From positions 43,834,001 through 43,898,000 of the forward strand of contig OZ231126.1 of the NCBI GenBank assembly GCA_965153355.1: DNA of 64,000 nucleotides, written 5' to 3'. Shown here piece after piece: positions 34,950 through 48,054 of this stretch (positions within the stretch are counted from its first letter, which is position 1; the number at the start of each line of letters is the position of its first letter). The notes under the pieces are model-generated. The model had not been told where the DNA came from. It saw nothing but the letters and a program-made list of their open reading frames with translations, and did no database searches. A program made the position numbers and the translations under genes. The stretch is from Flaccisagitta enflata. Its lineage: Eukaryota; Chaetognatha; Sagittoidea; Aphragmophora.

Positions 34950-35257
34950 TTTTTAGATGCGTCCGTCAGGAACGCATCTCTATAAGAGGGTCTGTCTGTC
35001 CGTCCGTCCGTCCGTCCGTGCATTGGTCCGTCCGTAACGCCTGTACAAAAGCCACGTTTCTCGGCTGATTTAGGCCACGGTGAGATCTTATACTTATACT
35101 GAATCTAGTGATCAACAAAGGTGCTTTCAGAGCCTCCTTCACTCTGTCGCTTCAGCTGTCTGTCCATCTGTATCTCCATATATGTCACATATTTAGCGCC
35201 AAAGTCATACACGCAGAGACACAGTCCGGACGCATCGTTGCCCGGTCGGGCTTGTTT
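34950..35257 (-). mobile_element. HLE repeat copy, C type, complete
   Basis: Minus-strand reading: AACAAGCCCGACCGGGCAAC, signature GATGCGTCCGG, a long unique-looking interior, GGCGTTACGGACGGACC, (GGAC)n, CCTCTTATAGAG and a hairpin ending GGACGCATCT then AAAAAC. GGACGCATC is the exact reverse complement of GATGCGTCC. This copy defines type C. The 84- and 109-codon frames at 35108-35437 overlap it and are not called. Confidence 0.8.
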
Positions 35258-35631
35258 CCCTTCTGCTCGTTGTCGATTGCCGAATGGCTCAAGTCATTGC
35301 GTATCGGAATTGCCGTCAAAATACCGTCTGAGCGACTGGCGCAAAGTGAGAGAACTACCCATTGCCACGATCTGAATGCCCCCATTTCTACTTGCGGGAA
35401 GTGTCGCTTTGTAAATTGCGATAAATGGTCGCGTTAAAATGACCGTGGGAACCACCATTTTATACATTGCGATGATATGGCCGCGTTACAATGATCTTCT
35501 ATAACCATTGCTTCATACATCGCTCGGATAAGGCCACGTTACAATCATCCAATTTGATGCTCTCATGATCGCGACAATCGTTAATGGTAACGTTTACGCG
35601 TTAATGGTAACGTATACGCTTTAATTTGAAA
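35258..35631. other. No gene seen; short tandem phrases
   Basis: AATGGTCGCGTTAAAATGAC, ATGGCCGCGTTACAATGAT and AAGGCCACGTTACAATCAT form three imperfect units of about 65 bp at 35425-35550; TTAATGGTAACGT is repeated at 35581 and 35601. Confidence 0.55.
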
Positions 35632-35813
35632 AACAAGGCCGGATACACGGCCACCAGTTGCGGACGGGTGGGCAGGGGCGGAAATGCGCGTTTTCCCACT
35701 TTTCAACTTGAGCGTGACAACTTGAGCGTGACGGACCGACGGACGGACGGACGGACGGACGGACGGACGGACGGACAAAGCCTCTTATAGAGTTGCGTGT
35801 GCGCAACTAAAAA
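35632..35813 (+). mobile_element. HLE repeat copy, B type, complete
   Basis: AACAAGGCCGGATACACGGC, signature GTTGCGGACGGGTGGGCAGG, GGCGGAAATGCGCGTTTTCC, AACTTGAGCGTGAC twice, (GGAC)n, AAAGCCTCTTATAGAG, hairpin GTTGCGTGTGCGCAAC and TAAAAA. One mismatch to the signature in the last arm. Confidence 0.9.
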
Positions 35814-36730
35814 GTTGAGATATTCAAACTGAACAATTTGCCATGGTTAGAAAATTTCAAAGAAGGAGAATTACTATTCTTAATGGGCATCAGGTGCATA
35901 ATTCAACTCACCAGGTTTGCAAATGTAGCTTTAGTAATGACATGGCTTTGGAATTTCAGTTTTTTTTATCGGATGAATCTCGCTAAGTTTCAAAATGTTA
36001 TAAGAAAATGAACGGAAATATCAAATGAAAGGACTTTGTTCTCAGTCTTTGACTCCAGGCCTTAGAAAAAAAACTAATTCTCAAAGAGGGAAGACATATA
36101 TATACAATTATACATTATATCTCCCAATATTCCTATAAACCTTGACGCATAATTTTTTCCGTTGAAAGTTAGGGACTTTTTATGATAGTTATATCATCAT
36201 AACTAATCGGGTCATAATTTAAGCTAGTGGTTGAGGAGTTAAGTTTGCACCGCTTTTTGATAATTTCCCGACGTCTATTCTGCAACCTCTATTCCATCAC
36301 ATGATAGAGATTTCTGACTGTGTGAAAAATCATCGAAAAATCATCGAACTCGTTGAAGCCGTTACATATGTTAGTGACAAAACTCCATTGATTAGATGAA
36401 TTCATATGTTGTCGAGCAACAAATAGCGTCCATTGTTGTTATTAATCATGCCTACAAGTATAACGAGTGTTCAGTAAAAAAGAGCGTGCATCAATGAAGT
36501 GCGTCAATGAAATGTCTAAGAATTCAGAAATTAGATCCACTGGTAAAAAAAAAAGCCTCTGCTGAGTCAGCGGGTGCCAACTTAGATTTGTACCTCGTAA
36601 TTGTCACCTCGCTCTACACTCGACACAGAAGTACCTACTATCTGGGATAAAAATGATGGAACAAAACTCTCATGAAAACAAGACCAGATACATAGTCCTG
36701 TGTGGATGGACCAATGATATAGAATATATA
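35814..36730. other. No gene seen
   Basis: AT-rich single-copy-looking sequence. Confidence 0.4.
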
Positions 36731-36909
36731 TTTTTAGTCATGTGCTACGCTCTATGTCCGTCCATTGGTTGGTTGGTCAGTCCCCATTCTACTTTTTTTA
36801 TGTTTTTGCGGTCTTTGGCTTCACTGCTCCTACCCAAATGCTCTGGTAACTCAAATACTGCCCCTGCCCACCCGCACGCAACTGGGGTAGCCCTGTATCC
36901 GGCCTTGTT
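36731..36909 (-). mobile_element. HLE repeat copy, A type, hairpin degraded
   Basis: Minus-strand reading: AACAAGGCCGGATACAGGGC, signature GTTGCGTGCGGGTGGGCAGG, CATTTGGGTAGGAGCAGTG, CCAACCAACC core and a decayed hairpin ending CACATGACTAAAAA. Confidence 0.8.
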
Positions 36910-37033
36910 GATTGTTGCTGTGGTTTTACTTTTTCAAGTTTTACTTTTCTAATCAAATGCAAAAGTTTTGAAATTTTGCACACCACTCATTTTTTTTCAG
37001 TCCTGCAAATGTACATGGATCACATAAGAAAAG

Positions 37034-37198
37034 AACAAGGCCGGATACACGGCAATCCAGTCGCGGACGGTTGGGCAGAAGCAGTTGTGCGAAAAACCGC
37101 CCACAATTCAAAAATGTTATGGACGGACGGACCGATGACCAACGAACCAACAGACCGACACGGCAAGGTATAGAGTTGCGTGTCCGCAACCTAAAAAC
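37034..37198 (+). mobile_element. HLE repeat copy, A/B type
   Basis: AACAAGGCCGGATACACGGC, signature GTCGCGGACGG, GGGCAGAAGCAG, GGACGGACC core, GGTATAGAG, hairpin GTTGCGTGTCCGCAAC then CTAAAAA. One mismatch between signature and last arm. Confidence 0.85.
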
Positions 37199-37533
37199 CA
37201 TGTTCTTCACTGAACAATGATGGGTATCTTTTGTGCATTCCACCTCTACAAATATGTCGTATTATATTGTGTATAATTAACTGAGGGTCGTGTTACTCTT
37301 GACCATGATAGTTGAACGTTTCTACTTGGCACCGGTATCAAGAGACATCGGTCTTCGTTTGCATACAAATGTTTACCAATTCTTTGCAGTCTGACAATTC
37401 TTTCCGTTTAGATGGCTCCCGGCTTTTCTATAGTTGAATTTTTGTGCGTATGTCCCGCCAAATGTTTGGCTAATTGAATTGATGTACAAATTTCAATCCT
37501 CGAATTATGGGCTTTGTAAAGTGGATTTTGCGC

Positions 37534-37780
37534 ACAAGTGACGCGGGTCAAAATATCGTTTCGGACGGGTGGGCAGGGCCATCCAACCCCCAGCCTTACC
37601 CCAACCTCACCCCCAAAAGGCCCAACCACACCTGCCATGCACTCAAACACTCACATATACGCACACACAAAACAACTGCAGTAACATAAATACGCGTTTT
37701 TCAACTCGAGCGCGACGGACCAACAAACGGACCAAGGGACGCACGGACAAAGCCTCTTGTAGAGTTGCGCAATTAAAAAC
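37534..37780 (+). mobile_element. HLE repeat copy, B2 subtype, hairpin collapsed
   Basis: ACAAGTGACGCGGGTCAAAA, ATCGTTTCGGACGGGTGGGC, C-rich CCCCAGCCTTACCCC interior, TTTTTCAACTCGAGCGCGAC, short core, AAAGCCTCTTGTAGAG and a terminal hairpin reduced to TTGCGCAATTAAAAA. Confidence 0.75.
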
Positions 37781-39181
37781 AGCGATTCACCTGTAGGAAG
37801 GCCAAGGTATCAGGCAACCAAGAAAACCATGGAAGATCCCATGACAAGTAGATAAACAACGATAACGCATCGCTGACCGATCGTCATTAGACTCATTGAA
37901 AAACTTTCTCGGCTGACTAAATGTCAACAACACGCCCAGTATTATGACCATAATATGCAACAACATTTTTCGTTGATAAAGCAATGAATAAACCGGCAGA
38001 GACCCGCGTTGACCCTCATGTATCCAAAGACGAATCGAATTGGAGAATTCAATCCTTTAAAGTAGGGAAGTAAACCTAGAATTTGGATCCATTTAAAAAT
38101 AAAATTTTTCATCATTATTAAAAAGAGAATAGTTTTAAGTAGTTTTTATTTGATATATCACATGGTAGGATTTGAAAAATTAGTGCATTTCTATAAATAT
38201 CTCTGTAAAAATATAATTATTGATGTTTCTGTCACTTTCTCAACTTAGAGGGCAAGAAACCGTTCGCAAAGGCTAGAATGAGGGAATGAGGCTACAATGG
38301 AGGGTACGTAGTGGTAAGAACTAGGAAGGCAAGAAACCGTTGGAAACACGCCGTTTTATCCGTGGGATTGTCTGCGTTTTTCTTCTTGAAAAGAAAGCAG
38401 TAAAACTGTGAACTCGGAGATAAAAAACAAACATCAAAAAGATCAAAGAATGGATCAAACAATTGATCCATAAAAATCCGCTTTATTTTTTCTCCTCACA
38501 GTTTTCTAACGCTTTCTTTCCTATATTTTCCTACTCTTTCTTTGATTTTCTTTTCTCTTCGTGCATTAAGTCGCGTGCTTGCGTCTGTCTAGAATCTACT
38601 CATCTCAGATAATGAACCTCACTCTTTAAATCGCTTTATTTACTTTTTGTTATTTCCGGTTTTGGCTCTGGAATACTTAAAATACTTGCCTGAATAGGAA
38701 ATCCAAAAATATTCTAGTTGAACATTTTTTTATCTTTTTAGCCTGCAGCGTGACATTATTTTCTCAATCAGGAAAAAGAAAAAAAACAATTTTGAAAGAA
38801 AAATCTAATCTTGGTAAAACTAGAATAATATGAGCTTTACCTAAGCAACGAGTGTTCCGAGTTTTCTCCTATGATCTAAATCCTAAAAACAATCTTTCCA
38901 CCTGAAAAAGGTCACCAATTTAGAGTGCTGCTCTTTCACAAATCGAGCCACCAACGTTGAAATGGTACAAATCTGCTTGTCCGCCAATATTGTGAACTTG
39001 GGAGCAACACTCATCCAATTTGATGCTTCTTCTCATGTAGCGAGTTTATTTTTGTACATAGTTTTATATTCTGTTGAAGATCCACACTTTATCTTATTTA
39101 GACATGCGATTATCGTGCGTTTCTGTCCCTGACCATTCGCAGGCGAATGAAATTGTGTTAGGCATTCATTCCAAATCGTGA
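37781..39181. other. No gene seen
   Basis: AT-rich; an internal phrase GCAAGAAACCGTT is repeated at 38263 and 38329, and AGTCGCGTGCTTGCGTC at 38569 is an HLE-like fragment. Confidence 0.4.
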
Positions 39182-39217
39182 CACAGTCGGGACGCATCGT
39201 TGCCCAAACGGGCTTGT
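39182..39217 (-). mobile_element. HLE 5-prime end, C type
   Basis: Minus-strand reading GACAAGCCCGTTTGGGCAAC and GATGCGTCC matches the 5-prime end of 34950-35257; no 3-prime partner is assigned. Confidence 0.6.
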
Positions 39218-39254
39218 CAATCTCCTTCTTCCACCACAGTTTTATCCTTCCTCT

Positions 39255-39380
39255 TTTTCTTTATCTTCTTCTTTTTCTTTTTCTTTTTCTTTTTCTTCTT
39301 CTTTTTCTTCTTCTTCTTCTTTTTCTTCTTCTTCTTCTTCTCCCTCTCCTCCTTCTTCTTCCTCTTCTCCTGCTTCATTT
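39255..39380. repeat. (TTC)n/(CTTTTT)n pyrimidine tract
   Basis: Mixed CTTTTT and CTT units, giving long Leu/Phe frames that are artefacts. Confidence 0.85.
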
Positions 39381-39513
39381 TTTTCCTTCTTGTGTTCCTA
39401 CTTTGCCCTCTGCCTTTGGCCTTTCTCTTCCAATCGGTCGGTGAAGAATTTTGTGGTAGATTTCGTTTTTTATTCCTTTCTTATTTTATCCAACTATTAA
39501 GACTTGAGCCGGG

Positions 39514-39519
<6 letters not shown>

Positions 39520-39564
<45 letters not shown>
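39520..39564. repeat. (CT)n microsatellite
   Basis: About 45 bp CT run. Pyrimidine-rich sequence continues irregularly to 40330 (CTCCTTCTTCC units) with no supported gene. Confidence 0.9.
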
Positions 39565-39567
<3 letters not shown>

Positions 39568-40354
39568 ATTCCTCCTTTTTCTGCTTTTGTCGCTCTTATT
39601 CTTCAGTTACTTTGGCCCAGGTTTCTTGCATTCGCTCGCTATCTGTCTCTTTCTCTGTATGTTTCTCTGTAGCTCTGCCTCTCTGTCACTCTTTCTTGTG
39701 GTTATGAGGTAGCAATTTTGTCAGTTCATTGTCAGTTCATTGGCAATTCTTTGTTTAAGAAGTTGCTTGATAATTTGGTTATAAATTTGATTAAAATCGT
39801 AGTACAACATTGCTGTAAGCTCTTTCTCTTTCTTTTTTTTCTCTGTCCGGGGAAGAGGATTCATCTTCACCCTTTCTTCCAACATTTTTCTCTTTTAGCC
39901 CTCCCACGGGATCAATTACTAATACTCACCTAATTTTTCTTTTCTTCCATTAAAACTTCCATACTAGAACCACTGCACCGCCACTGGTCTTTTTCAACTA
40001 ATAGCCATCTTCTCAGTCTCTCTCTCTCTCTCTTTCTCTGCTTGTCGTTGCGTCTCCCACTCTCTGCCCCATTTTTCACTCGGTGGCGGCAACAGAAAGG
40101 AAGACGATTACTCAATATTCACTTCCTCTTTCTTTCAGCTTCGTTGCCTGCTCCGCCTTCTCCGCCTTCTCTTCTTTTTTCTTCATTCTCTTCTTTTTCT
40201 TCTTCTCCTCCTCCACCTTCTCCTCCTTCTTCCTCTCCTCCATCTCCTTCTTTTCCTCCCTCTCCCTCGCTTGTTTGTTCACTTGTCTTATGTCGTTTGT
40301 TGATTTTCTTTCTTTTTTTCAATCCTTATTTCCCTCGTCGACAAAATAGTAATT

Positions 40355-40432
40355 AAAACAAGGCCATGTGGAGCTGTAGGGCAATGGGTCCGCCCGGCGA
40401 AACGAGCGTGATAGATGGACCGACCGACCGTA
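40355..40432 (+). mobile_element. HLE fragment
   Basis: AACAAGGCCATGTGGAGC and GATGGACCGACCGACCG remain; the hairpin end is absent. Confidence 0.45.
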
Positions 40433-40620
40433 TATTTCGCTATTTACTATTCCGCTTTGTTATTCTGTTTTTTCTCTCTTTTATTTTCTCCCTTTTCTCT
40501 CCTTCCTCTAAGAAAAAGAAATAATCAACTTTGAATCCATTTCTTTTCCAATTAGAACTCATCTCACGTGACTGACTTTGGCGACATTCAATCATTTCTC
40601 TGCATCGTCGCCTCCGCTTT

Positions 40621-40776
40621 CCCACTTCACTCACTTCTTTGTTTTTATACATTAACATTTCACGGCTTATTATGTATGATATAACAGTCATTCTATTTCC
40701 CACTTCACTCACTTTTCTGTTTTTATACATAAACATTTCACGGCCTATCATGTATGATATAACAGTCATTCTATTT
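40621..40776. repeat. 78-bp direct tandem repeat, two units
   Basis: Each unit runs from CCCACTTCACTCACTT through ACATTTCACGGC and TATGTATGATATAACAGTC to TTCTATTT. Confidence 0.85.
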
Positions 40777-41852
<1,076 letters not shown>

Positions 41853-42155
41853 CAAACATTAATGCGACAAACGTAAGTAAAGACAAACAGACTGATTGAC
41901 TGACAGAAGACAAAAAAGATCATATTGACGTAGACAGACAGAAAGAATAGGTGAACAAAACCAAGATAAGCAAAGAAAGACAATTTTCGGATCGCACTTG
42001 GGCAAAGACAGAGATATAAAAACAGACATTGAGGCATATCAAGCAGAAAGAATTCCCTCATTGTTCAAAGAATGGAGAAACCTTTTGGGACGGAGATAAG
42101 AATGCAACAGAGAAACAGAAAGTATGATGAAAAGGAGATGAAGAGGGAGAGGATG

Positions 42156-42658
42156 AAGAAGAAGAAGAAGAAGAAGAAGAAGAAGAAGAAGAAGAAGAAG
42201 AAGAAGAAAAAGAAAAAGAAAAAGAAAAAGAAAAAGAAAAAGAAAAAGAAAGAGAAAAAGAAAAAGAAAAAGAAAAAGAAAAAGAAAAAGAAGACCAAGA
42301 AAAAGAACAAGAAAAAGAAAAAGAACAAGAACAAGAACAAGAACAAGAACAAGAACAAGAACAAGAACAAGAACAAGAACATGAAGAACAAGAACAGGAA
42401 GAAAAAAAAGAAGAAAAAGACAACGAAAACGAAAACGGAAAAAAGAAGCTACTGAAGGAGTAGACGAAGAAAGAAGAGAACAACCAGTAGAAAAAAGATC
42501 TAGACGAAGAAGTTTAGGAATAAGATAAAGAAGAAGAAGAAGAAGAAGAAGAAGAAGAAGAAGAAGAAGAAGAAGAAGAAGAAGAAGAAGAAGAAGAAGA
42601 AGAAGAAGAAGAAGAAGAAGAAGAAGAAGAAGAAGAAGAAGAAGAAGAAGAAGAAGAA
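42156..42658. repeat. Purine tract: (GAA)n, (AAAGA)n, (AACAAG)n, (GAA)n
   Basis: GAA units 42156-42208, AAAAG hexamer-like units to about 42290, AACAAG hexamers 42323-42379, then a second pure GAA block 42528-42658. Almost no pyrimidines over 500 bp on this strand. Confidence 0.95.
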
Positions 42659-42798
42659 AGAGTAGAAAAAGAAAAGAACGGCAGAGAGAGATCGGATAAG
42701 ACTACTCAATTCTCTAAGCGATGGACCGATGGTAGTTGTTGTCATCGTTGTTTCTTTTTGCTCTTTGTTTATGGCCTACCGTTGTTGCCTTTAAGCAG

Positions 42799-42882
42799 CG
42801 GCTTCCAATACGACAGAATGCAAAAGCGCGAACGTTAAGTGGAAGTCTGCTTGCATAGAAAACCTTCAAGAATTAACTGTCG
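42799..42882 (+). CDS. Candidate symmetric phase 1-1 exon, product unknown
   Basis: A T-rich stretch (GTTGTTTCTTTTTGCTC ... TTTAAGCAG, AG at 42797-42798) precedes 84 bases that end at GTGAGTCT (GT at 42883-42884). In the only fully open frame the exon holds two bases, 27 codons and one base, so both introns would be phase 1. The residues read ASNTTECKSANVKWKS then ACIENLQELTV, with two Cys and an NTT glycosylation-type site, which would suit an extracellular module. The flanking exons were not found. Family not recognised. Confidence 0.35.
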
Positions 42883-42915
42883 GTGAGTCTTTTAGTATAA
42901 GAGTTTTATGATCTG

Positions 42916-43024
42916 TTTTTAGTCGCATGCCCGGTATAGCAGTGAGCTGGTCTGTCGGCCAATTTCATCACTGCCCCTGCCCACTCACACGTGACTTTGG
43001 CAGCCGTGTGTCCGGCTTGCTTGT
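42916..43024 (-). mobile_element. HLE repeat copy, A type, internally deleted
   Basis: Minus-strand reading: AACAAGCAAGCCGGACACAC, AGTCACGTGTGAGTGGGCAG and GGGCAGTGATGAAATTGGCC, then an abrupt jump to a decayed hairpin ending GGGCATGCGACTAAAAA. The tandem core is missing. Confidence 0.7.
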
Positions 43025-43260
43025 TATGGAAATTCAGTATTCACCCTGTATATATACATATTAGTCAACGTGGCCGACTCTGTCTACTCTCCTGCAACAT
43101 GCACAAATAATCATCACTGAACTAATCAGAATTGCACTGCCCCTGCTGATCTTTCCTACTCACGGTCTCTGAACCCATATCTGAATAAATCATAAAATCT
43201 GGGCTCTGGGCCACGATTCAGCTCTTTTTTTGTCTGTCTATGTTTGAACTCTACGATGGC

Positions 43261-43508
<248 letters not shown>

Positions 43509-43690
43509 CTTTATGTATCTTCCTTAAGCGGCGAGCCTTTCTTCCAAACAATGGAAAATGATGACAGAAGCGAAAACTCGATTTCTGTCTTTTATTCTGT
43601 TGTGATGTTCGCAGAGAAAAAAGATCAAAATGCTTAGATATATCTGCCGGGCAAAAGGAGAAAATATGGGGAGAGTTGAAACAACGCAGC

Positions 43691-43693
<3 letters not shown>

Positions 43694-43762
<69 letters not shown>

Positions 43763-43800
43763 CTACTACTACAACAACAGCGACAACGACAACGACAACG

Positions 43801-43876
<76 letters not shown>
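43694..43876. repeat. (CAA)n microsatellite, complementary to the GTT tract
   Basis: CAA run interrupted at 43762-43800 by CTACTACTAC and (GACAAC)n units. Separated by about 190 bp from the GTT tract. Confidence 0.97.
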
Positions 43877-43936
43877 AGACAATGGCTCAAGTCAATAGTG
43901 CTAAAGATATTGAGGTAATCAGCCATACCCTTCGTT

Positions 43937-44060
43937 TTTTGTCGCATGTTAAGCGACTCAATAAGAGGGTTTGTCCATGGGTCTGTCCATCCATATGCCT
44001 GCCCATCCGTCCGTTCATCCATCCATCCATCCGATAGTTCGTAACGCGAAAATTTAAACG
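43937..44060 (-). mobile_element. HLE 3-prime end, A-like hairpin with C-like body
   Basis: TTGTCGCATGTTAAGCGACT, CAATAAGAGGGTTTGTCC, CCATCCATCCATCC and CGTAACGCGAAAATTTAAAC. No 5-prime module recognised. Confidence 0.6.
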
Positions 44061-44378
44061 AAGCATATCGGATGAAAAAGCTGTAGCGATTAAATTTAGC
44101 ATTTTAGTCCCTGCCCGGCCACACTGCAGCTTTCGCCCACCCAGGATGGGGAAAGCGATACATCAACTGTGTTATATGTTGGAAGCAATTGAAAATGTGC
44201 CCGTGCAAAGTCACTGACCAGAGAAAAATCTATGTTCTTTCACTCCAATAAGAATAGAAAGAGCCACCGTCTATACCACCACCCCTGGTGACCAGGGGTC
44301 ACTGCATATCATGACGGGGAGAAAAACAACGACAAAAAAAAGAATGCTTGGCAATGTCATCACTTTGACTCAAAGTTT

Positions 44379-44493
<115 letters not shown>

Positions 44494-44602
44494 GAAAAAG
44501 CTGTCGCGGGAAAGTGTCATATTCCTATCTAAACCATCAAACTTGACTTCTTTTTATGGCGTCAAGAGACTTGAACAAAGGCAATGCGTGAAACACCTAG
44601 GA

Positions 44603-44700
44603 GTGGCGTGGCGTGGCGTGGCGTGGCTCGGCCTGGCCTGGCCTGGCCTGGCCTGGCCTGACCTGGTCTGGTCTGGTCTGGTCTGGCCTGCTCTGGTCTT
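44603..44700. repeat. Pentanucleotide repeat, GTGGC to CTGGC to TGGTC
   Basis: About nineteen 5-bp units whose sequence shifts stepwise along the array: GTGGC, then CTGGC, then TCTGG. Confidence 0.9.
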
Positions 44701-45011
44701 GTCTGAATAGTTTCTTTCATAACTTAAATTATACCCTGAAAACGTTGCCCATTGAGCTTTAAAAATATAATCAAAACATCAGTGTCCCATTATTGATTAT
44801 GAAGGGCTCGCACAAGATTTAGCACAGTCAGACAAAGCGCGTAGCGTGAACGCAGTCTCAGTAAAGTACTGACTCAGAGAGAGCATCACGGTATTCTGGC
44901 CTCGACGGTCCACAGGCTTAAACTTTGGACCCATTAAACGGCCCCTTACCTTGGCATCGAAACAAAACCCTAGAAAAAAAAAAAACTTTTCGGCGTTCTC
45001 TCTTCCTCTTT

Positions 45012-45149
45012 TTAGATGCGTGATCGCATCTCTATGAGAGGGTCTGTCCGTCCGTCTGTCCGTCCATCCGTCTGTCTGTTTGTCGGTCTGTCCGTTACGC
45101 CTCCTAATATCATGCTGATGATCCATCGACTTACCCGCCTGGGCTTGTT
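45012..45149 (-). mobile_element. HLE repeat copy, C type, complete
   Basis: Minus-strand reading: AACAAGCCCAGGCGGGTAAG, AGGCGTAACGGACAGACC, GGACGGACGGACCC core, CCTCTCATAGAG, terminal GATGCGATCACGCATCT and AAAAA. The 5-prime signature (TCGATGGATC) is decayed. Confidence 0.7.
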
Positions 45150-45490
45150 TGATGTGTCCTCTCATCTCGATAAGAGGTCATGTCTGTTCGTTTGTCGGTC
45201 CGTTGGTTGCTCTGTTCATCGCGCAAATGTTTAATTCCCAAATTCAGATACTCTTTTGACAGACGTGTATCATTCGCTCATATGTGTGATCTTTCATTTG
45301 TTCATTCATTCATTCATTCATTCATTCATTCATTCATTCATTCATTCATTCATTCTTTCATTCATTCATTCATTCATTCATTTATCTATTCATTCCTTCA
45401 TTCATTCATTCCTTCATTCATTCATTCATTCATTCATTCATTCATAAAAGATGTTCATTCACAGAGGACTCGGACGCATCGTTGCCCTAC
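45150..45490 (-). mobile_element. HLE repeat copy, C type, with (ATTC)n core
   Basis: The copy abuts the previous one head to tail. Its 3-prime end reads GATGTGTCCTCTCATCTCGA and TAAGAGGTCATG on the plus strand, and its 5-prime end is GGACGCATCGTTGCCC at 45469-45484. An (ATTC)n array (45296-45444) occupies the interior. Confidence 0.65.
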
Positions 45491-45639
45491 TTTAACATGT
45501 TTTTTTTTCCATTTTGCTTTTTTTTTTTCTTTCTTTGTTTGTTTCATTCTTTGATTCTGTCTTTGTCTCATTCATTTTTTTTCTCTCTTTCTTACTTTTT
45601 TCTTTCTTCTAATCTTTCTCTTCTCTTCTTTCTTCTATT

Positions 45640-46026
<387 letters not shown>

Positions 46027-46344
46027 TCCCTTTCTCCGTCTTAGCTTGCCTTGGCCGGGTCACCGAGTCACTAATGAGGAGAGACTTTTGTCTAACGCCA
46101 CTCCAGATAAGAAGATCAGACCCGAGCGCCATCTTCCCGGCCGGCCGAAACGGCGACTTCATCCGGCCGGCCGATACGCCGACTAGAGCCTGCCGACAAA
46201 TGTGGCAGCTCGATCCGGCCAACCGGCAGCTCAGTGAGACAAACAGACGAACCGACCGACCCCGGGAAGCTAAAAAAAGACGCTTGAGGGAAAGCAAAGT
46301 GGTCTATGAGGGTTAGGAGGAGGACGAAGGAGGAAGAAGACGAA

Positions 46345-46437
46345 GAAGAAGAAGAAGAAGAAGAAGAAGAAGAAGAAGAAGAAGAAGAAGAAGAAGAAGA
46401 AGAAGAAGAAGAAGAAGAAGAAGAAGAAGAAGAAGAA
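46345..46437. repeat. (GAA)n microsatellite
   Basis: About 31 GAA units. Just upstream, 46130-46170 has repeated GGCCGGCCGA palindromes spaced about 29 bp. Confidence 0.95.
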
Positions 46438-46439
46438 AC

Positions 46440-47167
46440 GGAAGAGGAAAAATTTTCAGAAAAAAAAAACGAAAACAAGAACCATAAAGGGAAGACGAAA
46501 AAGAAGAGATGAAGGAAAAACAAGTGAAGGGGGGAATAATAGGAAGAGCATCTGACCAATAAAAAAGACAAGGAAAAAAATAAAAAAAATGAAAAAGAAA
46601 TAAAGACGGTAATGCGGCTTAGTTTGGTTAGAGTGCCTCTGAGAGAACTAACTGCGGAAGAAATGAGGAACTGAGAAAAAAAAATACAGGAGAGGGGAAA
46701 AAACGAAGCGGAAGTGTTTCTGGTTCATATAGTCTCGTTTGGAGTATTACTGGCATGAGCCAAAAGCTCAACCTCGATTCCTATCACTTCTCCCTTTTAT
46801 CCTATCCCCTTGACCATTCTATCACATGGACCGCTGCAATCAAACACTTTGAACTGCTTCTCACTCTTAAATCACTAATTCATCCAATCACCTACCAACA
46901 CCCTTTAATTTTTATAACATTTATAACCGGTAATACTCTTGCAAATGCCACCACCCAACATTCCTCTCCAACTTACCTTCAATCCTACTTTTCCGTCCTC
47001 TCCCGATCACCGACCACCTCTTAGCAACCCCGCCATCATAGCTGATAGTCGTCCGGTTGTTTTACTGGCACCCCCACCACCAACCACCACCATTGGTACA
47101 CCAACCTCTCGAACATGAAAAATTCAGAATGTAGCGAGATATTAACAGATGCAGCAGACATTTAAAG
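46440..47167. other. No supported gene
   Basis: A frame at 46755-47024 (89 codons, rich in Leu, Thr, His) lacks other support. ACCACCACC repeats occur near 47070-47090. Confidence 0.35.
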
Positions 47168-47410
47168 AACAAGGCCGGATACACGGCTACCCCAGTCGCG
47201 TGCGGGTGGGCAGGAGCAGTGCCGGAGAAGGTCACTAGAGCATTTGGGCAGGAGCAGTAGGCTAAACTAGTCATCCAAGGATCGCACATGGTCAGCGGTA
47301 CCCGATGCCCTGCTTGGAGTAATCAGCTAAAGAGGTGGAGTGGGAGCAGGGCAGCGGCCCCAAAGGGCCGATGTCCTGTAGGACACGGGTGAATTTCCAT
47401 ACGTCCTGAG

Positions 47411-47947
47411 CAGCGATGTATGGCAGCTTGGAGCCTAGGGACTTCAAAACCAATTCCAAGCCCGACAGCAAATCTAAGCATGACAGCCTTTTGACTGATT
47501 TACTATGATTCCTATGCTTTCTAAGCCAATACTAGACAAAAAGTAACACATAAAAGAGTGATTCTCATCTCGATGGTTATTACTTCATGAAATTGATCTG
47601 TTTTCAATTGATTCATACAATCTAGTGTATTGTGCAAAAAAAAGAATGTATGGCAGATAGGTCAATGCATACTAATTATCAACACATATCAATCAAGCCC
47701 TTTTTACATTTCGTTTTGCAAACATATCTATTATTACCCCCATAGGATTTGATTCACTAACTTTTTTCTGTTATGTTAATCTATCTGTCTGTCTGTCTGT
47801 CTGTCTGTCTGTCCATCTGTCTCTCTCTCTTTTTTTCCCCTTCCTTCAAAAATTTGTTCTCAACACATTTTCAAGCCCGACAAACTTCCAAGCCCGACAG
47901 CAGGGACGTCACGTGATGTCCCTGAAGTCCCTTGCCATACATCGCTG
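47411..47947. mobile_element. hAT-like MITE inside element 1
   Basis: Termini CAGCGATGTATGGCA and its inverted copy; a perfect 8-bp duplication GTCCTGAG at 47403-47410 and 47948-47955. CAGNG-type ends with an 8-bp duplication indicate hAT. Contains a (TCTG)n run at 47781-47808. Confidence 0.85.
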
Positions 47948-48054
47948 GTCCTGAGAGAGCATATTTGGGGTAATTTTCCATAATATTCATTGGGAATTTG
48001 GAATTTTTCTCAATTTTTTGTCAATTTGCCATGTTATTCAATGGGAATTTGAGG

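Noticed and set aside
35108-35437. 84- and 109-codon overlapping frames
   Set aside because: They fall within and across the end of a C-type HLE copy, and two frames are open at once.
46130-46320. GC-rich GGCCGGCC region as a CpG-island promoter
   Set aside because: Only about 150 bp, made of short internal repeats, with no start-site motifs nearby.
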